From: Ovis canadensis
Lineage: Eukaryota > Chordata > Mammalia > Artiodactyla > Bovidae
Reading direction: 5' to 3'
Length of the DNA: 64,000 nucleotides
Assembly (NCBI RefSeq): GCF_042477335.2
Contig: NC_091247.1
Location: 226,572,001-226,636,000 of the forward strand
Part shown: positions 9,420 through 21,400 of the stretch, piece after piece
How the letters are laid out: each line of letters opens with the position of its first letter
Position numbering within the stretch: the stretch's first letter is position 1
Notes under the pieces: generated by a model
Databases searched by the model: none
What the model saw: the letters and a program-made list of their open reading frames with translations, nothing else
What the model was told of the DNA's origin: nothing
Translations under genes and position numbers: made by a program

Positions 9420-12400
9420 GTGCTGGCCGGGTGGGGCGGAGGGGCAGGGCTGGCATCCTGAGAACCCCCCAGGCCGATTCAGGCCCTGCCTTGGCTGCCA
9501 GGTGGTCCGCTGAACACCCAGTTCTGTCCAGCCCCTGCCTCTGCCTTCTGCTATTTATACTTGACTCCCCTGCTTCTGGAACCTTCCACTGAGTCATCCC
9601 CAGATCCCGCATAACCGCACTTCTCCAGGTTAACGGGGACAGTGGTGAGGATGCTGACTGCTCTGTGGTCCCGTCTGTGCGGGGGCTGAGCTGAGCTCTT
9701 CTTAAATGCAGCGTCTCACCTGTTACTCTGAAGAGTGGTAGTCACGGGCGCTCTCACCTCCTTTTTACGGACGAGGAAGCAGGCACGGGGGGGTGGCATG
9801 GCAGAGTCGCGAGCCCGGTGCCGCGGGGCTGACTTCAGTAACTGTCTGGTGTTCTCGGGTTATAAGCGGTTTCAGGTTGTGAAGCATCAGGAGGAAAATT
9901 GCTGTTAGGGTGGCAGGGCTTCGTGATTTGGAAAAGTGTTTATTTTTGGTTTTATAGTTGGTCTGGAGATACAATTCTGGCAGGCAGAGCTGGAACATGG
10001 TGAGATTCAGAGTGGCAGGAAGGACGCTCCAGGAAGGGGCCACGGCCATTCAGGCACCGCCACCCCCGCCCCACCCCTGCCACGAGGCATTTGCTGGAGC
10101 CTGTCCTCCTGTGAGGATCACACGGGCCGGGTGGGACTCAGAGCCCTTCAGCGTGTCTGGAAGCCTCCAGCTGGGCTACGCAAACACAGAGGCAATGCGT
10201 CTTGTGGATGCGGGCGGAGCCAGCCCCGGGGTGACTGAGTTTCTCCCACATCCACTGGAACGCGATGATCTCCGGGGTCCGCCTGGGCCCTGCCATCTGT
10301 GGGTTCTGTGGTTCTTCAACTTAGGGGAGGTGCTGACCCAGGTCTTGGGGCTCAGTGGACAAGCCAGGTGCCCTCAATGCCCTGCCCACACCGGGGAGCC
10401 TGGCAGTCATGGTTGAACGCTGCCTCGGCCCCTAGGAACCCGGGGACCTGGGCTTAACTGGTCTGTGACCCCTTCTTATGTACGTGGAAAGAGGGTCAGA
10501 TAAAATGCAGGATGTCCAGTTAAATGTGAATTTCAGATAGACAAGAAATAGTTTTCGAGTTTACGTATGTTCTCCAAATTTGAATATTGTGGTGTCTGAA
10601 GATGGGCTGGTGTTCACGAGAGAAGTGAGGGGGAAGAGTGTCCTGGGGGAAGCAGGAACCACTTGGTTGAAGGAAGGGGGTGCAGAGGACGAGGCATGTC
10701 TGGGAAACCCAGGTGTCTGGGGATGTTTGGTGGTCAGGGCGCGCGCGTGTGTGTGTGTGTGTGTGTGATGGCATGTGTACATATGTGTGACTATCTACGT
10801 GCGTGTGTGAATGCACTTGTGTGCCCTATGCACATGTGTGTGCCTGTGCGTGTGTGTGTGTGTGTGTGTGTGAGTGTGAAGTGGCAGGACCAATCTCCCC
10901 TCTTGGTCAAGACGCTGGCTCCAGGGCTGACCTGCAGGCCCCTATCCATGTGTCATGCTCCCCTATTTCCAGGAGAGAAGAGGAAATACCTTCCCCCCAC
11001 TTCCCGGAATAACCCCAAATTTGAAGAACTGCAAAAGGTGCGGCAACCTTCTCTGACCATCTTTGTCTGGAGGAGTCTTTTTACCTTCCTGGGGTGGGGA
11101 CCGTGGGCCACCCCCTCCCCAACCTCAAGCTGGTGGGTGGTGACCCGCAGGCTCCCGGGAGACCTGTTGAGTGGCTGCATGAAGGGATCCTTGTTGAGCA
11201 CCGACGGTGTGCCTTTCTGTGCGTGATGCCAGCAAGGCTCCTGATGGTTGAGAGGGAGCTCACCTGTGTCTCAGGGAGCGGAGCCTCAGAGGAATGACCT
11301 GACCCGTGGGGGACACGCGGTGGCCAGTGACGACGGAGCTGGGGTTGGACCCAGGCCACAGACCCCAGCTCTCGTGCTCCTTCTCTGGCTCAGCTGCCTG
11401 GGGCAGTGGACAGCTGACCAAGCGGGTGGGAACACACGGGCACCACCCAGTTCTTCTCGGCTGTAAGCTGCGCATAGAGAAGGGGCTTCCCTTTTCCTCT
11501 GCGGTATTTCTCTAGCCTCTGTGGGGTGTTTCTGTTACCTCCTCCAGGGAGACCTCCTGACCTGCGCCACCTCTGACCGCCCCCCAGAGGATTTCAAAAC
11601 CCCTGTATTATCAAAACCTAATGCAGGACAAAAAAAAAAACCCCGAAGTGCTTAGGTCCACTGGAGCCCAGAGCAGGCCCCTAACAGCCGGGGAGATCAG
11701 AGCAGGCTTCCCAGAAAAGGCGATGTTTGACCTGGCCTTGAGGGACGAGTAGGAGTTGACTGGTGGGAGGAGGGCAGAGCTGAGCCTGGCGAGAGGCCGA
11801 GTGGGGAGTGGCCCCCTATCAGCTGTCCCTCGGGGCTGCAGGTGCTGATGGACTGGATCAACGCCGAGCTCCTCCCGGAGCACATCGTGGTCCGCAGCCT
11901 GGAGGAGGACATTTTTGATGGGCTCATCCTGCACCACCTTTTCCGTAAGTCTCTGCTTTCAGCCCCAGGAAGTCCTAGGAGGCAGAGTGGGCCAGCCTGG
12001 GGCTCGCTTGGTGCCCTCTGCAGAGCCCTTGGCAGACAGCTGCAGGATAGGCCTGTCGGCCACAGCTTCCTGAGCTCTTGTGTTAACCCTCAACACAGCT
12101 GTTCTGTGATCATCCCCACTCTACAGATGAGGAAACTGAGCTCCGAAAGGCCTGGTAGCTTGTCCAAGGTCTCACCATGAAGACAGCACTGTGGGGGGCG
12201 GGGGAGGAGCCAGGGGTCTTGGCTTTAACCACTAGACCACACTGCCCTGAAGGGAGAAGGGCTGCGGGTCACTGTGTGGGAAGCTCAGGGGGTGGGGCAC
12301 AGGGCCTTGGTCAAGGTGGGGTGGGCCAGGGGTGTCTCCAGAGAGCGGGGCTTGCCCAGCCATGCAACCAGCATGCCCCGTGACTGCCTGGAGGAAGTAG

Positions 12401-15400
12401 ACGGGCTGCGCGTCCCCTGGCAGGAGCCCCATCTGTCTGCCCTCCCCCAGCCTTTCCCACCCTTTCCCTCCGTCCCACCCCTCTCTCTCTGGTCCTCAGA
12501 GAAGCTGAGCGGACTCAAGCTGGACGTGGAGGAGATCGCCTTGACCGCAGCCAGCCAGAGGCGCAAGCTCACAGCCGTCCTGGAGTCTGTGGACCAGAGC
12601 CTGCGGGTGGAAGAGCCACAGGCCAAGTGGAGCGTGGAGAGTGCGTGGGGCTGGTGTGGAGGGGGCTGGGAGCGGGCAGGCAAGGAGGCAGAATCACAGC
12701 GCCCTTACCCGGGCAGGGGCGGGGCTGCCTCGAAGCCCAGCGCAAGGATGATAAAGGCAGCCTTCTCCATAAGGCTGCCATGGCTGCCCAACCCCCAACA
12801 CCACACACGCGCTCAACTGCCTTGTTGGATGGGTGCTAACTGCCTGCTTCGTTAGCTTATCTAACTTACATCGGCAGTGCCTGCTTGTAAGAAACGAGTG
12901 TGCAAAGTCCCACCCAGTTAGCCACTTGGTAGGATTTCCTGCCATTCCAACCTCTACATCCTGCCCATTTTCCAGATTAGAAAACTGAGGCTGGAAGGAG
13001 TTGAAATAGCCTCTCCAAGGTTGGGTGGTGAGGTGGTCAGTTCAGTTCAGTCACTCTGTCGTGTCCGACTCTTTGTGACCCCGTGGACTGCAGCACGCCA
13101 GCCCTCCCTGTCCATCACCAACTCCCGGAGTTTACTCAAACCCATGTCCATCGAGTCGGTGATGCCATCCAACCATCTCATCCTCTGTCGTCCCCTTCTC
13201 CTCCTGCCTTTAATCTTTGCATCAGGGTCTTTTCAAATGAGTCAGTTCTTTGCATCAGGTGGTCAAAGTATTAAAGTTTCAGCTTCAGCATGAGTCCTTC
13301 CAATGAATATTCAGGACTGATTTTCTTTAGGATGGACTGGTTGGATCTCCTTGTTCAAGGGACTCTCAAGAGTCTTCTCCGACACCACAGCTCAAAAGCA
13401 TCAATTCTTCAATGCTCAGTTTCCTTATGGTCCAACTCTCACATCCATACATGACTACTGGAAAAACCATAGCCTTGACTAGATGGCCTTTTGTTGGCAA
13501 AGTAATGCCTCTGCTTTTTAATAGGCTGTCTAGGTTGGTCATAACTTTTCTTCCAAGAAGCAAGCATCTTTTAATTTCATGACTGAAGTCACCATCTGCA
13601 GTGATTTTGGAGCCCCCCAAAATAAAGTCAGCCACTGTTTCCACTGTTTCCACTGTTTCCCCATCTATTTGCCATGAAGTGATGGGACCAGATGCCATGA
13701 GCTTAGTTTTCTGAATGTTGAGTTTTAAGCCAACTTTTTCACTCTCCTCTTTCACTTTCATCAAGAAGCTCTTTAGTTCTTTGCTTTCTGCCATAAGGGT
13801 GGTGTCATCTGAATATCTGAGGTTATTGACGTTTCTCCCAGCAATCTTGATTCCAGTTTGTGCTTCATCCAGCCCAGCGCTTCTCATGGTGTACTCTGCA
13901 TATAAGTTAAATGAGCAGGGTGACAATATACAGCCGTGAAGTACTCCTTTCCCGATTTGGAACCAGTCTGTTGTTCCATGTCCAGTTCTAACTGTTGCTT
14001 CCTGACCTGCATATAGGTTTCTCAAGAGGCAGGTCAGGTGTTCTGGTATTCCCATCTCTTTCAGAATTTCCCACAGTTTGTTGTGATCCACACAGTCAGA
14101 GGCTTTGGCATAGTCAGTAAAGCAGAAGTAGCTGTATGAAACAGTATGAAAAGGTGAGGAGGTAACAGTTTTCGAACCCCCTTTTTTTCCTTTTTTTTTT
14201 TTAAAGTATGGTTGGTTTATAACATTGAGTTAATTTCTGCTGTACAGAAAAGTAACTCAGTTATACATATATATATATGTGTATATATATATATATATTC
14301 TTTTTAAATGTTCTTTTCCATCATGGTTTACCATAGGACGTTGAATATAGTTCTGTGTCAGACGGTATTTGTTAGGCCCCCGTCACTATTCTCTCCACTG
14401 CATTTCAAGTCTCACATTCAATAACTGATGCTTGTAATGTTGGCCCTGAATCAGGTCATCAGGCCCACCAGGCCCCTCTGTTCATGGAATTCTCCAGGCA
14501 AGAATACTGAAGTGAGTTGCCATTCCCTTCTCCAGGGGATCTTCCTGACTCAGGGATCAAACCCAAGTGTCCTGCATGGCAGCTGGATTCTGTACTGTCT
14601 GAGTTGCCAGGAAAGCCCCTAAACCAGGTCACGTTCAGCTCAGATCTAACAGTTTGTTCAGCCAGGACCCTGCCGTAGGACATTTAGCTGTTTAAGCAGC
14701 GCTGCAGTGAACATCTGTGTGTGAAAGTTCCCTCCACGCATGGCTCGTGCCCTTGGGCTATATTTGCAGAAAGGATGACTGGAGCAGAGTGAGACTATTT
14801 TTGGTTCTGAATGTAGATTTCCTCCCCTGACGCCTGGACGCCGAGCTCCTCGGGCTGCAGAGGGTGGTTGTGACAATGAGGAGCCCACCGCGTGGCCCCA
14901 GTTTCGGTATCCCGGGAGCCCTGACTTCGTGCCCCACTCTTCTCCCAGGTATCTTCCGTAAGGACCTGCTGGCCACCCTGCACCTCCTCGTGGCCCTGGC
15001 CAAGCACTTCCAGCCCGACCTGCCCCTCCCGACCAACGTGCAGGCGGAGGTGATCATCATGGAGGTAAGGGGCAGGCCCCGGAGGACGCCTGCCTGCAGG
15101 TCGAGCATCTCGGGGCTGAGCCACCACATGCTGGACCAGGGGGTGCATGCCGCAGAGGGTGGGGGCGGAACCCAGGTGAGTTCCAGGGAGCCGGGAGAAA
15201 TGCCAGATCCCACCAGCACCGTAGGGGAAGCTGGGCCAGAGCTGTGGGCAGGAGATGCAGAGTCCAGGGCGGGCCACGACCAGGTCTGTAGACTGGCCAG
15301 CCCCACTTACTCAGCAGATGACACCTGCCTGGGGTGTCCTGAAGGTCCTGGCTGATGACTACCACATGGGCTGTAAGTGACCATCTGTTCACGGCCCTCT

Positions 15401-18400
15401 GGAGCGTTCACACCCTGGGCCACCACCACTGCCCTCCCACTGTGATGGCCTCGTCTCCCAGTGCATGGGTGTGAGAGGGGCCCCAGGGACCTTTTTGGTT
15501 CCAGCATCTACTGAGTGCTCCCTCTCCAGCACGTGTGGACTTATGCTGTAGCTGATGGCCCAGGAGTCTGTGCCTGCCTTCTCTCTCAGACAGACCCTGA
15601 GTACCACCAACAGGGCCCCCTGCGCCTGCTCCCTGCTCTCCCCTCCCCCACCTCCTGGGCACCTGGGGAGCAGCCAGCTTCCCTTATCCCAGAAGGCAGA
15701 ATACACTGAGTCCAGCCAAACTCAGGAGGATTCATTCTGACTTTTTCAAAACCGCTGTCGAATTCTATGGCTATATGTAAATTGGAGGTGACTTCATTCC
15801 TTCATGCGTTCAACTATTCATTCATTCACCCACCCCCACTCACCCATTCATTCACCCACTCATCCATCCATTCACCCCCCTACTCACCCATTCACTCACC
15901 CACCCACTCATCCATCCATTCACCCACCCACTCATCCATCCATTCACCCCCCCCTCATCCATTAACCTTTCCACTCACCCATTCATTCACCCACCCACTC
16001 ATCCATTCATTCACCCACTCATCCATCCATTCACCCCCCACTCATCCATTCATTCACCCCCCCACTCACCCATTCATTCACCCACTCATCCATTCATTTA
16101 CCCACTCATCCATTCATTCACCCCCCACTCACCCATTCATTCACCCACTCATCCATTCATTTACCCACTCACCCACCCACTCACTCACTCATTCATTCAC
16201 CCCCCCACTCATCCATTCATTCACCCACCCACTCATCCATTAACCTTTCCACTCATCCACTCATTCACCCACTCATCTATTCATTTATCCACTCACCCAC
16301 CCACTCACTCACCCATTCATTCACCCCCCCACTCATCCATCCATTCACCCACTCACCCATTCATTCACCCACTCATCCATTCATTCACCCCCCACTCATC
16401 CATCCATTCACCCACTCACCCATTCATTCACCCACTCATCCATTCATTCACCCCCCACTCATCCATTCATTTATCCACTCACCCACCCACTCACTCACCC
16501 ATTCATTCACCCACCCACTCATCCATTCATTCACCCACTCATCCATTCATTTATCCACTCACCCACCCACTCACTCATCCATTCATTCACCCACCTACTC
16601 ATCCATTCATCATCCACTCACCCATCCACTCATTCATTAACCTTCCCATTCACCCATTAATTCATCCATCCACCCACTCATTTATTCGCCCACCCAGTCA
16701 CTTATTTGTTATCAGGTAAACACAGGTCCATTGACGCCCTGTGAGCCAGACACTGAGTGGACTTTGGGGATACCTGGGCACCAAGGCAGACATGGTCCCC
16801 CTCTTTGTAGGGCTCAGGGCCCGTGGGAAGGACAGTTAAGCTGGTCCCATAAGGGCTGCCCAGGAGGGAGGCCGCCTTGAGGAGCAGATGCGGCAGGGTG
16901 AGCTGGGTCCCTCGGGGCAGCTTTGGGCCCTCCAGTCGCCTCTGGCGGCAGTCATGGGGCCTAGAATTTTCTGTGGTTACTCCATTCCGTCCCCGTTCTC
17001 TCTCCTAGTGCACCAAGAGTGGCCTGAAGTCGGAGAAATCGGTGGAGCAGCTCACTGAGGGCGGGTGAGGCGGGGCGGGGGCGCTGGGCTTTCCCGGGAG
17101 TGGGCAGTGGGCCCGGGGCAGGGGCAGGCCTGCCTGACCTTCTGGGCGGGGCCCTCACTCTGCCAGCCCTACTAAGTGCCGCCTGGCCCTGGGGTCCTGG
17201 CCGGCAGAGCCGCCTACACCCACCTGCCCTGCACGCGCTTCATGTCAGGGTTGGAAACACAGCAGGGTCAGGGCCGTGCACGTGGGCTCTGCAACAAGGC
17301 AACCGCAGGGTCCGGGGGTCTGGGGAGAAGGGGGGCTGCTGTTTGGCGCCTCTGAACTGCAAGCCGGGTGAGGCTTTGGAGGGGTCTCAGTGGCGCGGGG
17401 CCAGCCGGCCTGTGGCCAGAACTCCCAGCAGCCTGGGTGGTAAAGGAAGCCGTGCGTGGACCCTGTGCCTCTCCCGCCAAGCCCTCCAGCACCCCCAGCT
17501 GCGTCTCTCTCCAGGGAGACCTGGCCGTTTTGCATTCCTGGACTCCCCTGTGGTGGAGATTGTAACTGACCTCAGCCAAGGGTCCCCCTGCCACCCATGG
17601 GCTCACACTTTGGGACACCTGCCCAGGTTCCAGGGATAGGAAGGGTGGGGGGCTGGCCCTGCAGCAGGCCCCTGGGTTTGGGCTGCAGATTCCACTCCGT
17701 GAATTGTAGAATCTTCACCTGATCCAGGCAGAATGTCTCTCATCCTTGCAAAGCTGCCAGAGCTGCACAGGGGCCCCGCTCCGCCTGCAGGCCCGCATTT
17801 CCCCAGACCCTGCCACAGGCCGCTGCCTGGCTTCCCCTTTTCGCCGCCCACCCCATCTGGTCCAAAGGTCTTTCTGGGTTGGCCTGAGAGTGGGTTTCTT
17901 AACAGGAAATCTGTGGATTCTCCTTTCCTGTCTAACCCTTCCCGCAGGCCTACTGTGTGCAGGGCACTGGGCTGTTTCAGCTCCCTTGACCCATTTAACT
18001 CTCAGAGGCCCAGCTGGGCAAGTTCAGTTCTCTCCTATTCGCAGACTGGGCCGCCAGCCCTGCCTGGGCTGAGATCCCAGCTCAGCCTGGTATGAGCCGT
18101 GCGTCCTCCTGCGAGTCACTCCCTCTCTCTGAGCTTCTTCATGCCTTTGATAAAGGGGGACCCCCCTTTCCTACTTGTTGGGGCTGTCGTGAGGGTTATA
18201 GATGATGCAAGTAAAGGGACCTTCCCCTCTTTTGTGCCCCCAGCCTTGAGGTCCTTTCGGGTCTACGGCTCCTGGGTGTCCACTGGGGCCAGGCTAGGGG
18301 AATGGGCTAGCTGATGGCAGGTAATGTCTGTGGCGGAGGTGTGTGGGCCGGGCATGGCCAGGGTGGAGGGGCAGACGTCTGTCGGCCCCTCCTGCCAGTG

Positions 18401-21400
18401 GGGCCTGGCACACCTGCCTTCCCAGTGACACCCCAGGAAGAAGGCCTGTTCCCCTCCCACTTGATGAAGCTAGATGCCCTCCCCACCATCCGTCTTGACC
18501 CGTCTATGCCGAAGCTTTAGGGTCTGAGAACGAGTTTGGGGAACTTAAGAGAGAGGGTGCAGTTAGCTGTGGTCATGGTGACCACACCCCTCCTCCCTTC
18601 GCAGCCCTGAAGCCACCCTTCTCAGCCTCTGCTGAGCTCGGACGCTTCGCTGAGGGCCCACCCCTGGCCCTGGGCTTGCGTCCCAGGCGGCACAGGGCCG
18701 TGTGCCCCTCCTGGCAGCTGCCTCCGTGCGGAGCCCTGGGCCTTCGTCTCAGGCAGCTTCCCCCATCCCTCTCGGCCCAGCTTCCTGCCAGGGTCACGGT
18801 CGGTTGGAGGGACCACCTGGCTCTCCTGGGAGAGCCCAACCTTCCCCGGGCATGAGGGGGTGGCGTTGGGGGGGGTGAGGCGGGCAGAACTGAGGTTTCA
18901 GGGTATCGGTGGGGAGGGTGTGGAGTACTTCACAACAAAGTCCAGGGTGAAACTGCTCAATGACAATGAAGAGGCGGCGAAAGAAGCCAGACACGAGGCG
19001 GGCGCACGGCTTCGCTGCAAACACAAGCAGCCCAAACGGAAACGCAGCCGGGCCTCTGAGTGGCAGTGACCTTTGTGCGGCGTGACGGGGCGGGGGCCAG
19101 CTGGGGGTGCTGGAAGGTTCTGGCACGCAGGGGTGTGGGCAAACATGCGCCGGCTCTCTAGTGAGGATTCGGGCACTTTTATTGTGTCGGGTAATACCCC
19201 CCGACCACAACTGAAACAGCCTCCCAGGTGGTGCTAAGAACCTGCCTGCGAGTGCAGGAGACGCAGGTTCGATCCCAGGGTCGGGAAGCTCCCCTGGAGG
19301 AGGGCGTGGCAACCCACTCCAGTTTCTTGCCTGGAGAATCCCATGGACAGAGGAGCCTGGGGGGTTACAGTCCATGGGGCCGCAAAGAGTCAGACACGAC
19401 TGAAGCGACTTAGCAAGCATAGCACAGCTAAAACAGCAACCGCAAAAACGACACAGTCCAGGCATTTCTAGGTGTGGGAGCCTCAGGGGGAGGTTTGGAC
19501 CTCTGCCATTTGCTTCCCACGAGGACCCTGCCTGCTTTCGGAGCTGCCAGGAAAAGGGAGCGCTGCCAGGCCTCGTCACACGAAGACACTACGTCTCTGA
19601 AGTTGTTTTTGTTTTTTAACCATGTGTTTGCTCTCTCCCCACCCCCACCCCCTACATTTTCTCTTTAGCCCAGACAAGGACGAGCCATCAAGTGAGTACC
19701 TTCCTAATTTAGGGAAATTTTTTCTGTTGGTTGTGTGCTGAGACAGACATGGCATTATGACTGGCTGATGATCGTGTGTGCTCGCAGTTCCTTTATGGTC
19801 CGTGACATAAGAGACGCAGGTTCGATCTCTGGGTCGGGAAGGTCCCCTGGAGGAGGGCGTGGCAACCAACTCCAGTATTCAGCTTGAAGAATCCCATGGA
19901 CAGAGGAGCCTGGCAGGCTACAGTCCATCGGGTAGCGAAGGGTTGGTCACGACTGAAGCAACGTAGCACGCGTGCATGTGTATCTCCAGCCCTCTTGTCT
20001 TTCTGTCCTCCCGTCTGTCTGCCCGTGGATTTGGCTGTTCCTTCTAGTGATGCTGCTCATATGGGTAGAGAGATTTTTAATTCCCATCGGTGGTGGCAGC
20101 TATGGAGTTGTTCAGCGTGTGGGCTCTGGGGCCAGGCAACCTGGGTTCAAACACCAATTCCCCCATTTATTAGCCATGTGAACTTTGGTGAGTGACTGAA
20201 CTTGTCTGTGCCTCAGGGTCCTCATCTATAAGATGGAGTTAATAATGGTACCCACCTCTTAGGCTGGTGGCAGGGGTTAAAAAGTACTTTGTGAACGTGC
20301 TTAGCGCAGAGAAAGGGCTTGGTAATGACTGTCCACCGCTTTGGCTGCTATCTTTGTGACAGAGTTCCTCACCAGGTGGCTGACTGACTCAGCTATTCCT
20401 TCTTTCATTCATTTATTCCTTAGTCAGTCCACCTGGCCAGCTGGCGGTTGGTTATCCATCTATGCATCCACCCACTCGTCCATCCATCCGTCTATGCATC
20501 CATCCACTCACCCATCCATCCATCTATGCATCCACCCACTCACCCATCCATCCATCTATGCAACCATCCACTCGTCCATCCATCCATTCATCCAACCATC
20601 CATCCATCCACCCACTCGTCCATCCATCCGTCTATGCATCCATCCACTCGTCCATCCATCCGTCTATGCATCCATCCACTCACCCATCCATCCATCTATG
20701 CATCCACCCACTCACCCATCCATCCATCTATGCAACCATCCACTCGTCCATCCATCCATTCATCCAACCATCCATCCATCCACCCACTCGTCCATCCATC
20801 CGTCTATGCATCCACCCACTCGTCCATCCATCCATCTATGCATCCACCCACTCACCCATCCATCCATCTATGCATCCATCCACTCGTCCATCCATCCATT
20901 CATCCAACCATCCATCCATCCATCCACTCACCCATCCATCCATCTATGCATCCACCCACTCACCCATCCATCCGTCTATGCATCCATCCACTCGTCCATC
21001 CATCCATCTATGCACCCACCCACTCGTCCATCCATCCATCTATGCATCCATCCACTCATCCATCCATCCATTCATCCAACCATCCATCCATCCATCTATT
21101 CACCCATCCATCCATCTATCCACCAACCCATCCATTCATCATCCATCCATCCATTTGAATATGATTTTTCCTCCCCGAACCTTCCCCGCTTGGAACAGAG
21201 TGGTATAAACAAGGGGTTCTCACCTGCAGAGGAGGCAATATGACCTGTGAGGGGCTTCTGAAAGCAAGGACTGAGAAAGGTTGAGTGGGAGAAGGGAGGT
21301 ACCAGGAAGGCAGGTCCGGTGAGATGTCTGTGTGTGGGCAGGTGGAGGGGCAGCCCAAGGACCTGGGGTTTCCCAGGGAGCAGTGTTTGCACGAGGCTGG

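Noticed and set aside
18794-19579. Minus-strand open frame of 261 codons
   Set aside because: It runs antisense through a Bov-tA and intron sequence of PARVG; no protein family is visible.
20455-21155. Regularly spaced repeats resembling a CRISPR array
   Set aside because: The spacers are the same tetranucleotide repeat; there are no unique spacers or cas genes, and the genome is mammalian.
20341-21243. Overlapping open frames of 236-300 codons rich in His-Pro-Ser-Ile in all three plus frames (also at 15767 and 25843)
   Set aside because: They come from stop-free 4-bp tandem repeats, which read as the same repeat in every frame. No start context, splice support or domain.
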